A DNA stretch of 42,242 bases from assembly GCF_000239855.1 (NCBI RefSeq), contig NZ_BADT01000042.1, positions 1 through 42,242 on the forward strand, read 5' to 3'. This document shows positions 1 to 8,461 of the stretch, in pieces. The position numbers were made by a program, and so were the translations under genes. This DNA is from Pseudoalteromonas sp. BSi20652. GTDB taxonomy: Bacteria; Pseudomonadota; Gammaproteobacteria; Enterobacterales; Alteromonadaceae. Each line of letters starts with the position of its first letter. Position 1 is the first letter of the stretch. The notes beneath the pieces were generated by a model. The model saw only the letters and a list, made by a program, of their open reading frames with translations. It did not search any database and was not told the DNA's origin.

Positions 1-106
1 CAACAAAGCCCCTCAATATCTCAGTCGGCCAATAAAGTAGCATTTGCTACGTGACTTTCTACCGCTGTAGGCACTACGACATTGCACCGACTTCAAATTC
101 TAGAAG

Positions 107-134
107 GTCCGGATCTAGCGATTCGGGCTTTTTT
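107..134 (+). terminator. intrinsic terminator of a transcript entering from the left
   Basis: A 9-bp stem (107-115 with 120-128, two G-U wobbles) closes a TAGC tetraloop and is followed by six T (129-134). The U-tract is on the plus strand, so it ends a rightward transcript whose body lies mostly outside the window. A second small hairpin (GTAGC/GCTAC, 38-51) lies upstream. No ORF is visible in 1-258, so the transcript end could be a 3' UTR or a small RNA. Confidence 0.6.
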
Positions 135-258
135 ACGTCTGCAGAAAAGTAGAATATGAGTACGCACTCGATTTCTCTCCAATTTATCTAAATGTACAAG
201 TCGAGCTGAATAGCTCATTACTTCAGTACTAAAGTTTATAACCAAATCTAAAGGCTAT

Positions 259-1107
259 TTAAAATAGTCCGTAAGCTTGAGTTTCTTCACTTTCAGATTC
301 TTCTAGTTGTGTTGGTTTAAATATTACGCTTGGATCAATTAATACACTGTGCTTTTGTGAAAGCTTGATTAATCCTCGCATCATATTTTTAGTTTGTGGG
401 TCTAGATCAAAACCAACCTCAGTGAGCTTATCTAGTGATTTAATGTCTTCTTTTTTATAGTCGATATTATCTTCGACTTTATCTACCAATAACCCTACGT
501 GTGGGTTTAAGCCGTCTTTAGTGGTAAAAACAATAATAGGTTTATAGTCTAAGGTTATTTGCTCTTTAGCTGATTCGAATAAACGCTCTAGCTGAATTAG
601 GTTACTACGCTTAATTTTTTCGAGCAGAGCTGATACTTGTTTATAATCGCTTTGATTATGAGCTGATATAGCTTCTTTTACCGTTTCTAGCAATGATTGG
701 AAAGGTTCGTTAAGTCGAGACATTGTTAGTTTTAAGTCTTCATTATCGGTGTTGAACTCTTTGTAAAACAGAACAAAATCTTGTAGTTCTGCATCATTGC
801 TTGAAATAGAAGCCGAGCTATTTAGCAAGTTACTTTGAAGGGTATTGAACCAGTTTAATAGTTTTTCTTGCCATGTTCTTAGTTGTTTTAGTACATGCGC
901 ATTACTTTGTTCGGTTGAGATATTATTTAAAATAATACCTAAATCAAATACAGGTGTTGGTATATCCATATAATCTTTAACACCAATAAAGCTTTTATTA
1001 TTGTTTGGTAAAGTTGTTAGATTATTGTCAAAGCGCTCTGTTAATAAAATATCGAGTATTTTAAGTGAAATTGTTTTGCAGCCCACTTTAAAGTTTATTA
1101 ATTCCAT
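259..1107 (-). CDS. CheW-like chemotaxis coupling protein with inserted CZB-like helical region
   Basis: 282 aa. The N-terminal ~65 residues fit the first half of a CheW domain, with the strand around INFKVG, the LPNNNKSFIGVKDYM segment and the PVFDLG motif. Residues ~70-185 are a predominantly helical insertion beginning H-x8-W, which resembles the chemoreceptor zinc-binding (CZB) domain. The remainder (KPIIVFTT, VGLLVDKVED) looks like the second half of CheW. The usual CZB cysteine is not obvious, so metal binding is uncertain. It would act as a cytoplasmic adaptor between receptors and CheA. No other chemotaxis gene lies nearby, and the convergent/upstream neighbours are unrelated. The CheW assignment is fairly sure; the CZB assignment is weaker. 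Confidence 0.6.
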   Translation of the reverse strand: MELINFKVGCKTISLKILDILLTERFDNNLTTLPNNNKSFIGVKDYMDIPTPVFDLGIILNNISTEQSNAHVLKQLRTWQEKLLNWFNTLQSNLLNSSASISSNDAELQDFVLFYKEFNTDNEDLKLTMSRLNEPFQSLLETVKEAISAHNQSDYKQVSALLEKIKRSNLIQLERLFESAKEQITLDYKPIIVFTTKDGLNPHVGLLVDKVEDNIDYKKEDIKSLDKLTEVGFDLDPQTKNMMRGLIKLSQKHSVLIDPSVIFKPTQLEESESEETQAYGLF

Positions 1108-1210
1108 GCCTTTATCTTAATTTACCTATTGATACTTTAAGGATAGAACAAATTAAATAAATAGCTTAAAGATAGATAAGATTTAATAGAGCTAAGGTAA
1201 CTAGAGGTTA

Positions 1211-3280
1211 TTAGATGGTGCTAGTGAGGTTTTTTACGGCATGTTTAAATTTATTTTCAAGCTGTTTTTTTCCTAATAAACCTAGGTGTTGAATCACTTT
1301 TTCATTACATTCATTTTGAAGCACTAACTTTATTAAAAGTTGTTTATCAGACTCTATTAATTGAGACATACAAGAAGGACACTGATTCACTACCTGCCAA
1401 AGAGTCGCAGAGATATTAAATTGAGTGAAGTTACTGTTTACGAGCAAGGCTAATCGTTCGCGAGTATCGGGGCTTACTAACTCATCGCTAAAGCCTTCAA
1501 TTATAATATTTACAAGTTGCCAATCTAGTGTTTTAAAGTGTGTTAAAAGAGCATAAAAAAAGTCGTTTTTAAACTGCTTTTTCAAAGGTTGAATAATTGC
1601 ACTTTTGTTATTTAAGCATTTAACGACAAGTGCTGAATGCTCAGCTGTGCTTTTATCGCGTTGGTAACCCAGCTTTACAGTATTAAAGCCTTGGTTCTGC
1701 CAAAAGTTAAGCAATTGCGCTGTTGCACCAAAGCTTGCACCAAACCAACAGCATTGTTTTTTTACCTGTGACTCACAATAACTAAGTAACTTTTTACCAA
1801 GCCCAATATTGTGTGAGCTTGGATCAATTGCTATTCGGACAACGCGAGCACTTAGTTGTGTTAAGCAGCCATTATTAAAACTAAGTTGTGATAGTGTTTG
1901 TGCCATTAAGTGCCCTTGCGGACGGCGCTCTCCATTAATAACTTGCTGAGCAAGTCCTTCACTTAAACCACCTTCTATTGCGATTAAGCATACACCAACT
2001 AATTGATTATTAACTTGGCTAATGAATAGTCGTTGCGATGGTGCATCTAGTAGTTGGCGTAAATCATTTACACTACTTTGATAATGAGCCAATGCAAGCA
2101 GGGCAATAAGTTGTTGCAGTAAAGGTTCATTGTTTACGAGGAATTGCTGAGCTATTTCACTATGTACTGGCTGCTTTAATTGATCACTACTTAACTCTTT
2201 ATATTGTGCATCAAGTGCAAACAAAGTGCGTGTGTGCTTCTCAAGGGGGTCGTGTTTAGCAAAGCGCAGTGGCTCATCAAGCGTTATGACTTTAGAAGCT
2301 TTATAGTGTGCTTTTATGTAGTTACTAAAGCGAATTGTATAACCCCTACCATTACCCTCATACCCAACTAGTGTGCTTGCAAAGACTATACGAGGGTAAT
2401 GAGCTAGCATTTCTAATAATAACGGAACAGGGATTGCTGCAGCTTCATCAACGAGCAATAAATCGCACTCAGGTAGCGTATTTAATAATGCATCGGGTGC
2501 TACGTACTGCAAGTTGGCGAGCTGTTTATATTCAGCGTTGTATTGCAGGTCTAACTCTTGGGCCAAATGTTTAAAGCTACTATGGGTCGCTTTAAACTGA
2601 GTGCTGCAAATAATTATTTTTTTATCAGTTAGTTTTGCCGCTGCTAAGCCAAGTGCTGCCGACTTGCCTCTGCCTCTATCTGCATTAATAAGTAAAGGTC
2701 TGTTGGCACGACCATTAGCTACTTTTACTATTTGCTCAACGCAGTTTTGCTGTGGTAGATAATCAATTTTATTATGCATTACATAGCTAGCGTGATTACT
2801 AATACAGCCATTTTTTTCACTAAAATGAAAAGCGGGTAATGGCTTAATAATAGTCGCGAAGCGTTGATTAAATAAACTGTAGTCAATGCTCTGACCGTAT
2901 GATTGCACGGTACTTAAAGCGGGGTCTTGCCAAGAAGCTAAATCATTTAATTCGGGCATCAATAAAAACAGTATACCGCCTGCTTTAACGGTGCCGGCAA
3001 GTGCTGCAAGTTTATCGGGGTGCAAACCACTAAAACCATCGTAAACAGCATGAGCAAATTCTTGCCCTAAAATTTGGTGAGTGCGGGTAGGCCAGTATGA
3101 ATTTTTAAGCGCACACTGCTTGGATACAACAAGTGTACTGTTTTCATCTATTAATGAGTTGAGTAATTCATAACACCAAGCTGAGCTGCCAGTAATTAGC
3201 ACTAGCTGACGATGATACGCGTCAGCTAGTTGTTGTTCTAACTCACTTAGATGAGCTTTATACAGCTTGTAATCGTGCAT
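1211..3280 (-). CDS. tmcA: tRNA(Met) cytidine acetyltransferase TmcA
   Basis: 689 aa, close to the E. coli enzyme (about 670). TmcA uses acetyl-CoA and ATP to make N4-acetylcytidine at the wobble base of elongator tRNA-Met. Visible parts are an N-terminal Rossmann-like region, a helicase-like ATPase with Walker A DRGRGKSA (residues 201-208) and Walker B LLVDEAAAIP, then a GNAT acetyltransferase domain from about residue 420 with the acetyl-CoA loop near RIAIDPSSHNIGLGKKLL, and a C-terminal helical tail. The start lies inside the last codons of uvrD (23-nt overlap on the same strand), which suggests translational coupling. The product is cytoplasmic. Confidence 0.95.
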   Translation of the reverse strand: MHDYKLYKAHLSELEQQLADAYHRQLVLITGSSAWCYELLNSLIDENSTLVVSKQCALKNSYWPTRTHQILGQEFAHAVYDGFSGLHPDKLAALAGTVKAGGILFLLMPELNDLASWQDPALSTVQSYGQSIDYSLFNQRFATIIKPLPAFHFSEKNGCISNHASYVMHNKIDYLPQQNCVEQIVKVANGRANRPLLINADRGRGKSAALGLAAAKLTDKKIIICSTQFKATHSSFKHLAQELDLQYNAEYKQLANLQYVAPDALLNTLPECDLLLVDEAAAIPVPLLLEMLAHYPRIVFASTLVGYEGNGRGYTIRFSNYIKAHYKASKVITLDEPLRFAKHDPLEKHTRTLFALDAQYKELSSDQLKQPVHSEIAQQFLVNNEPLLQQLIALLALAHYQSSVNDLRQLLDAPSQRLFISQVNNQLVGVCLIAIEGGLSEGLAQQVINGERRPQGHLMAQTLSQLSFNNGCLTQLSARVVRIAIDPSSHNIGLGKKLLSYCESQVKKQCCWFGASFGATAQLLNFWQNQGFNTVKLGYQRDKSTAEHSALVVKCLNNKSAIIQPLKKQFKNDFFYALLTHFKTLDWQLVNIIIEGFSDELVSPDTRERLALLVNSNFTQFNISATLWQVVNQCPSCMSQLIESDKQLLIKLVLQNECNEKVIQHLGLLGKKQLENKFKHAVKNLTSTI

Positions 3281-5423
3281 AGGCCGTTACTAACCATTTA
3301 CTGCCAAGGTCGTCAAAGTTAACTTGTACGCGAGATTGCGCGCCACTGCCTTCGTAATTAAGTACGGTACCAATACCAAACTTAGCATGCAAAACTCGTT
3401 GTCCTAAGTTAAAGCCACTGTCTTCAAATGCGGCATGACTAACTGATGCGCTAAAACGTCCGGCGGCAGGTGGGCGAGAAACCTGTGTTTTAATACGGAT
3501 TTCTTCTACGCAGTCCTCAGGTATTTCGCGTAAAAAGCGTGATGGGCTATGGTACTTTTCTTGGCCGTATAAGCGGCGACTCTCAGCATGGCTAATATAT
3601 AACTTATCCATTGCTCGTGTCATACCTACATAACAAAGACGGCGCTCTTCTTCTAAGCGGCCCGACTCTTCGTTACTTTGCTGAGAAGGAAACATTCCTT
3701 CTTCTACGCCCACCATAAACACTAATGGAAACTCTAAGCCTTTAGCTGAGTGAAGCGTCATCATTTGTACAGCGTCTTCGTGCTCTTCTGCTTGTCCTTC
3801 ACCTGACTCAAGTGATGTATGTGCTAAAAAGCCTTGTAAAGGCGAGCTGTATTCTTCGTCTTCAGGAAGTTCATACTGATCACAAGCGCTAATTAGCTCT
3901 TCTAAGTTTTCTACGCGAGCACGGCCTTTTTCACCTTTTTCAGCTTGGTACATTGCCATCAAGCCAGAGGTTTGAATTGTGTACTTGGCTTGCTCATGCA
4001 AAGTTAGATCGCTAATTTTATCTTCAATTTGTTCAACTAGCTCTACAAACTTACTTACTGCACCAGAAGCACGACCAGATAAATGTTGTTGTTCTACAAT
4101 TGCTTTTGCGGCATACCAAAGCGGTAACGATTCTGCTCGCGCACAATCACGTATATGGCTCAATGTTTTGTCGCCAATACCGCGTGCTGGCGTATTAATT
4201 ACACGCTCAAATGCGGCATCGTCTTGACGATTACCCACTAGGCGTAAATACGAAAGTGCATCTTTAATTTCTTGTCGTTCGAAGAATCGCATACCACCAT
4301 AAATACGGTATTTTAAGCCTTCTTGTAGCATGGCTTCCTCAAGTACACGAGATTGCGCGTTACTACGGTATAAAATTGCGGCATCTTGCAGGGCATTACC
4401 TGCATTTAACCAGCTTCGTAGTTTGCTACTTACAAAGCGCGCTTCGTCTAATTCATTAAATGCTGCATAAATAGAGATTGGTTCGCCATCGTTACCGTCG
4501 GTCCACAAGCTTTTACCCATACGTTCTGAGTTATTTTGAATTAATGCGTTAGACGCTTTCAAAATAGTCGCGGTTGAACGGTAGTTTTGTTCAAGACGAA
4601 TGGTTTCTGCGCTAAAGTCAGTTAAAAAGCGTTTGATGTTTTCGATTTTAGCACCACGCCAACCATAAATACTTTGGTCATCGTCGCCTACAATCATAAT
4701 GCTGTTAGTATCGCCAGCTAGTAACTTTAACCATGCATATTGAATGGTATTTGTATCTTGGAACTCGTCTACGAGCATATGTGCAAAGCGCTGCTGATAA
4801 TGACGCAGTAACGTTGGATTATTTTTTAACACTTCGTAGCTGCGTAGTAATATTTCAGCAAAATCAACTAGGCCCGCTCTATCACAGGCCTCTTGATAGG
4901 CGGCGTAAACACGCAGCATCATTTGCTCATTAATATCGTATGCTTGAATATCTTTAGGGCGAAGAGCTTCATCTTTTTTGGCGCTTATATACCAGCCAAA
5001 TTGCTTAGCGGGCCATTTTTTATCATCAATATTCATCGATTTTAATAAGCGCTTGATCATTCTAAGCTGATCGTCAGAGTCTAAAATTTGAAAAGCTTCT
5101 GGTAAGTTAGCTTCACGGTGATGAGCACGTAAAATACGATGCGACAAACCATGGAACGTACCAATCCACATACCACCTACAGGCGCTTTTAGTGTTTCTT
5201 CAACGCGGCTACGCATTTCTTTAGCGGCTTTATTAGTAAAGGTAACTGCAAAAATACTGTAAGCTGATGCTTGCTCAACTTGCATAAGCCACGCAATACG
5301 ATGAACTAACACTCGTGTTTTACCAGACCCAGCACCTGCCAATACCAGCATGTTTTGTAGTGGGGCTGCAACGGCATCGCGTTGTTTGTCATTTAAGCCA
5401 TCGAGTAATTGTGAAACGTCCAT
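3258..5423 (-). CDS. uvrD: DNA helicase II UvrD
   Basis: 721 aa, matching the family length (E. coli 720). It is an SF1A 3'-5' helicase acting in nucleotide excision repair and mismatch repair. Motif I GAGSGKT is at residues 30-36, followed by LVDEFQDTN (motif II), GDDDQSIYGWRGA (motif III), QNYRS (motif IV), LHSAKGLEF (motif V) and CYVGMTRA (motif VI). The C-terminal ~45 residues carry the Tudor-like fold (LGQRVLHAKFGIGTVLNYEG) that binds RNA polymerase in UvrD/PcrA. It is the first gene of a two-gene unit with tmcA and has a LexA-type box about 65 nt upstream, so SOS induction is likely. Confidence 0.97.
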   Translation of the reverse strand: MDVSQLLDGLNDKQRDAVAAPLQNMLVLAGAGSGKTRVLVHRIAWLMQVEQASAYSIFAVTFTNKAAKEMRSRVEETLKAPVGGMWIGTFHGLSHRILRAHHREANLPEAFQILDSDDQLRMIKRLLKSMNIDDKKWPAKQFGWYISAKKDEALRPKDIQAYDINEQMMLRVYAAYQEACDRAGLVDFAEILLRSYEVLKNNPTLLRHYQQRFAHMLVDEFQDTNTIQYAWLKLLAGDTNSIMIVGDDDQSIYGWRGAKIENIKRFLTDFSAETIRLEQNYRSTATILKASNALIQNNSERMGKSLWTDGNDGEPISIYAAFNELDEARFVSSKLRSWLNAGNALQDAAILYRSNAQSRVLEEAMLQEGLKYRIYGGMRFFERQEIKDALSYLRLVGNRQDDAAFERVINTPARGIGDKTLSHIRDCARAESLPLWYAAKAIVEQQHLSGRASGAVSKFVELVEQIEDKISDLTLHEQAKYTIQTSGLMAMYQAEKGEKGRARVENLEELISACDQYELPEDEEYSSPLQGFLAHTSLESGEGQAEEHEDAVQMMTLHSAKGLEFPLVFMVGVEEGMFPSQQSNEESGRLEEERRLCYVGMTRAMDKLYISHAESRRLYGQEKYHSPSRFLREIPEDCVEEIRIKTQVSRPPAAGRFSASVSHAAFEDSGFNLGQRVLHAKFGIGTVLNYEGSGAQSRVQVNFDDLGSKWLVTAYARLQAV

Positions 5424-5487
5424 CGTTACGCCTTTTTAATCAATATTGTTGGCAGTATAACAGGTGTTTTTGTTAGGCTAAATAAAA

Positions 5488-5507
5488 TACTGTTTTTATA
5501 AACAGCT
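5488..5507. promoter_or_regulatory. LexA (SOS) box upstream of uvrD
   Basis: TACTGTTTTTATAAACAGCT contains CTG, ten A/T bases, then CAG, the spacing of the gammaproteobacterial LexA operator. It lies 65 nt upstream of the uvrD start codon, a gene that is LexA-regulated in E. coli. Binding is inferred from sequence and context. Confidence 0.75.
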
Positions 5508-5725
5508 ATTTATAAAATAGTGTTCAAAACGAATAACTTGCTAATTAATTAAGCGAATAAAAAGCGTAAACGCATAACAAAAATTGCTAATTTGACCTAA
5601 AATTAGCAAAATTTACTAACTCTCTAAATCTAGGCTAATTTAACTATTTGATTTGTAAGCTTTAATAAATTGGCATAAAGTGTGTAAGTAAATAATTATA
5701 AAATTAAATAAATACAGAGGTTAGT

Positions 5726-5950
5726 ATGGCAGATCAAGGTTCTGGCGGTAACGTAATCGCCGCAATATGTAATATATTTTTTCCTGGTTTAGGGCAGTTA
5801 GTGCAAGGGCGTATTTTAGCGGCTATATTTTTTGCACTTGCTATTATAATAAGTTACGCACTAATTTATGTGCTTGTAGGTTTTGTACTCGTGCCTATTA
5901 TTTACTTATGGTCGATTATTGACGCTGCGCGTTATAGATCGCGAAGTTAA
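5726..5950 (+). CDS. small two-helix membrane protein (TM2-like)
   Basis: 74 aa. A short polar N-terminus is followed by a hydrophobic segment with FFPGLGQLVQGR, then a longer hydrophobic stretch (about residues 30-62) and the end IIDAARYRSRS. The P-G-L-G-Q-x3-G-R turn and terminal W-x-I-I-D-A pattern resemble small TM2-type inner-membrane proteins. A good ribosome binding site (CAGAGG) precedes the ATG, and a perfect hairpin terminator follows the stop codon, so it is probably monocistronic. The function is unknown. Confidence 0.7.
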   Translation: MADQGSGGNVIAAICNIFFPGLGQLVQGRILAAIFFALAIIISYALIYVLVGFVLVPIIYLWSIIDAARYRSRS

Positions 5951-5965
5951 CGGCTTTAAAACTGA

Positions 5966-5998
5966 GTAAAATAGCGCCCTTGTGGCGCTATTTTACTT
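5966..5998 (+). terminator. intrinsic terminator after the TM2-like gene
   Basis: A perfect 13-bp stem (5966-5978 with 5984-5996) closes a 5-nt loop. The 3' arm ends in TTTTAC followed by TTTA. It overlaps the 5' end of a longer yacL reading frame, which supports the downstream yacL start at 6067. Confidence 0.75.
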
Positions 5999-6066
5999 TA
6001 TATGTTCTGTGGTTTGCGAACGTTTACGTATATAATTACGCAATTAAAGATTTACAGGCAAACCCT

Positions 6067-6435
6067 ATGGAATATCAATTTATTCGCGATCCTATTAGCG
6101 GGCTTCGTATTAAAATAAGCAGTGAACACGCTATTATTGGCCGCTGGCTAAACGAAGAAATAGGCAAAGATAAAGTAGCTATGGTGCAAGCGCTTATAGC
6201 ATCGGTAAGTTCAAGTTTTGAGCCGCTAACGCTAAAAGGCCAAGAAATAGATTTAATCTTAACGAAAGACGAAGCATTATTTGAAGCCCATGCGCTTCAT
6301 CAAGATAGCGAAGACCTAATAGCGTATCAAGATGATGATTTAGCGCTTGAAGAAAATGGTTTAAGCAGTGGTTGTGGCTTTGAAGATTTTATAGATTTAA
6401 TTGATTCTTGGCATGAGTTTACTACTTCACGATAA
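6067..6435 (+). CDS. yacL: YacL family protein (UPF0231)
   Basis: 122 aa from the ATG at 6067, against about 120 for E. coli YacL. An in-frame extension to 5980 is possible but would run back through the terminator hairpin of the preceding gene, so the shorter start (ACAGG upstream) is preferred. The start MEYQFIRDPISGLRIKIS and the acidic C-terminus are typical of the family. It is a soluble protein of unknown role. Confidence rests on overall similarity, since no catalytic motif is known. Confidence 0.8.
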   Translation: MEYQFIRDPISGLRIKISSEHAIIGRWLNEEIGKDKVAMVQALIASVSSSFEPLTLKGQEIDLILTKDEALFEAHALHQDSEDLIAYQDDDLALEENGLSSGCGFEDFIDLIDSWHEFTTSR

Positions 6436-6540
6436 ATGTAACTAGCACACTAATGAAAATATACGGCAATGCACAATCAGCATTTTATCTGTATTATTAC
6501 ACCAACGAAAATTACGCCAACCAAAACGACAGGAACTGAT

Positions 6541-7164
6541 ATGTCTGCCAATTTAAACAAGCTAGTAGTGATGCTAGAAATGCAAAACGCCATGAATACT
6601 AAAGTACATGAGCAATGGTTTACTCAAGGATTTGAATGGTACCGCGCTATTTGGGTTGAGTGTGCTGAAATGCTAGATCATCATGGTTGGAAATGGTGGA
6701 AAAAACAAACACCAGATACCGAGCAAGTTATTTTAGAGTTGGTTGATATTTTTCATTTTGGCCTGTCGCTCAGAATTGACGGCAAAACTAGCTACGAAGA
6801 CTTAGCAAAGCAACTTGAATCTGAGCTTAGTAATGCTCAACAAGCGGATGACTTTAAACAAACGCTAGAAATATTAGCGGCGTCTGCTGTTGCTGATAAA
6901 ACGTTTAATGCCGCTGCATTTGCCGGCTGTATGGCGCAAATGGATATGGATATTGATGATTTATATCGCGGCTACGTAGGTAAAAATACGTTAAACTTTT
7001 TCCGCCAAGATCACGGTTACAAAGACGGTAGCTATATTAAAGAATGGAACGGGCAAGAAGATAACGAGCATTTAGTTGAAGTAGTTAAAAGCCTTGATAC
7101 AGAACATGCAGATTTTGCAAAGTCAGTATATCAAGGCCTAGAAGCGCGTTACCCAAAAATTTAA
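6541..7164 (+). CDS. dimeric all-alpha dUTP diphosphatase
   Basis: 207 aa from the ATG at 6541, preceded by AGGA at good spacing; the frame is open further upstream to 6469 but without a better start. The helical pattern with EWYRAIWVECAEMLDHHGWKWWK and ELVDIFHFGLSL matches the MazG/dUTPase superfamily. The acidic E-x2-E and E-x2-D pairs there would bind Mg2+. It would hydrolyse dUTP to dUMP plus pyrophosphate, limiting uracil incorporation and supplying dTMP synthesis. The C-terminal FFRQDHGYKDGSYIKEWNG segment is typical of the bacterial dUTPase branch. It converges with yrfG. Confidence 0.85.
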   Translation: MSANLNKLVVMLEMQNAMNTKVHEQWFTQGFEWYRAIWVECAEMLDHHGWKWWKKQTPDTEQVILELVDIFHFGLSLRIDGKTSYEDLAKQLESELSNAQQADDFKQTLEILAASAVADKTFNAAAFAGCMAQMDMDIDDLYRGYVGKNTLNFFRQDHGYKDGSYIKEWNGQEDNEHLVEVVKSLDTEHADFAKSVYQGLEARYPKI

Positions 7165-7179
7165 GTCACGTAAGTTGAG

Positions 7180-7827
7180 TTAGATAATCTTACGATAGTC
7201 GGTAACACTCAGGTAATCGGCTATTTCGTTATGTGGTTGTTGGCTATCAGGGTTAGCAACTGCAAGTAAGTGCTCGATGCCGTATTCTCGTGCGGCATTT
7301 AATACCGGCACACTGTCATCTACAAACAAAGTGCGCTGCTTATTAAACCCTAAGTCTTTTTGTACTTGGTGCCACAAACTTTGTTGCTCTTTACTTACTC
7401 CATATTCATGAGTAGACACTACACCATCTAGGTAGTTATCAATCGCTGTATGCTCAAATTTCAGCATGACGCTCTCAGGGTGGGCGTTGGTAAGTAAAAT
7501 TAACTCTTTGCCTGCTTTTTTAAGCTCGGTTAAAAAATGAGGTACGTCTTCGCGCATTTTAATTAAATGCTGAGACTCTCGTTTAAGCTCCATTATAGGC
7601 AAGCTTAATTGTTGCTCCCAATAATCTAAACAATACCACTGTATTTGACCACTCACAGCTTGATAGCGTTTTAAAATATCTGCTTTAGCTGCATCTAGGC
7701 TAATGCCCCTTGCTAATGCGTGCTGCTCTGGAATAACGTTAAGCCAAAAATGACTGTCGTAATGTAAATCGAGTAATGTTCCATCCATGTCGAGCAAAAC
7801 GGTATCGATTTTTGACCAATTTAACAT
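7180..7827 (-). CDS. yrfG: GMP/IMP nucleotidase YrfG (HAD family)
   Basis: 215 aa HAD-like hydrolase. Motif I is DMDGTLLD with the two aspartates needed for phosphoryl transfer, motif II is LLTNAH, and motif IV is LFVDDSVPVL. The family dephosphorylates purine 5'-nucleotides such as GMP and IMP. The gene is divergent from nudE, the same pairing found in enterobacteria, which strengthens the name. The intergenic gap is about 60 bp and must hold both promoters. Cytoplasmic. Confidence 0.88.
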   Translation of the reverse strand: MLNWSKIDTVLLDMDGTLLDLHYDSHFWLNVIPEQHALARGISLDAAKADILKRYQAVSGQIQWYCLDYWEQQLSLPIMELKRESQHLIKMREDVPHFLTELKKAGKELILLTNAHPESVMLKFEHTAIDNYLDGVVSTHEYGVSKEQQSLWHQVQKDLGFNKQRTLFVDDSVPVLNAAREYGIEHLLAVANPDSQQPHNEIADYLSVTDYRKII

Positions 7828-7888
7828 AGGAATTTCAACTTATAAGGTTTATTATTGAACTAACTGCCATGATAGCAAATTAACGCCA

Positions 7889-8461
7889 ATGACACAGAAA
7901 AAGCACCCAGTACCACCACAAATCCTCAGTAACAATGTTGTCGCTAAAAGCCGCCTGTTTACTGTGGAGTCTTTAGAGCTAAAGTTTTCTAATAACGAAG
8001 AGCGCCAGTATGAGCGAATTCGCGGCGGTGGCCGGGGAGCGGTGATGATTGTTCCATTAAGTGCAGACAACGAATTACTGCTTGTACGTGAATACTGTGC
8101 GGGCACAAACGATTACCAGTTAGGTTTTCCTAAAGGCTTAATCGATCCGGGCGAAACCCCAGAGCAAGCTGCTAACAGAGAGCTTAAAGAAGAAATTGGC
8201 TTTGGTGCTGAGTATTTTAAACCATTAAGAACAGTAACAATGGCGCCGAGTTACTTTAATGCCACTATGCATATTTTATTTGCTAAGCAATTATACCCAC
8301 AAACCCTTATTGGCGACGAGCCAGAGCCGCTTGTTGTTGTTAAGTGGCCATTAACTCAGTGGCAGTCATTATTAGACCAAGAAGATTTTACCGAAGCACG
8401 CAGTGTTGCAGCTTTGCTATTATTAGATAAGTATTTAGCGTCTGGAGCTGCCGATGAATAA
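7889..8461 (+). CDS. nudE: ADP compounds hydrolase NudE (Nudix)
   Basis: 190 aa. A complete Nudix box begins at GLIDPGETPEQAANRELKEE and ends IGF, fitting G-x5-E-x7-R-E-U-x-E-E-x-G-U. NudE hydrolyses ADP-ribose, NADH and diadenosine polyphosphates, with Mg2+ held by the box glutamates. The N-terminal ~45 residues form the beta domain usual for ADP-ribose-type Nudix enzymes. It overlaps cysQ by 8 nt, so the two are probably translated together. Confidence 0.92.
   Translation: MTQKKHPVPPQILSNNVVAKSRLFTVESLELKFSNNEERQYERIRGGGRGAVMIVPLSADNELLLVREYCAGTNDYQLGFPKGLIDPGETPEQAANRELKEEIGFGAEYFKPLRTVTMAPSYFNATMHILFAKQLYPQTLIGDEPEPLVVVKWPLTQWQSLLDQEDFTEARSVAALLLLDKYLASGAADE

Noticed and set aside
2335-2574. 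79-aa frame opposite tmcA
   Set aside because: It lies wholly inside the conserved ATPase region of tmcA on the other strand.
5980-6066. N-terminal extension of yacL
   Set aside because: It would start within the terminator of the preceding gene and is absent from the usual family length.
7169-7194. CGTAAG/CTTACG repeat between dUTPase and yrfG
   Set aside because: Six base pairs with a 14-nt loop and no T-run; not convincing as a terminator.
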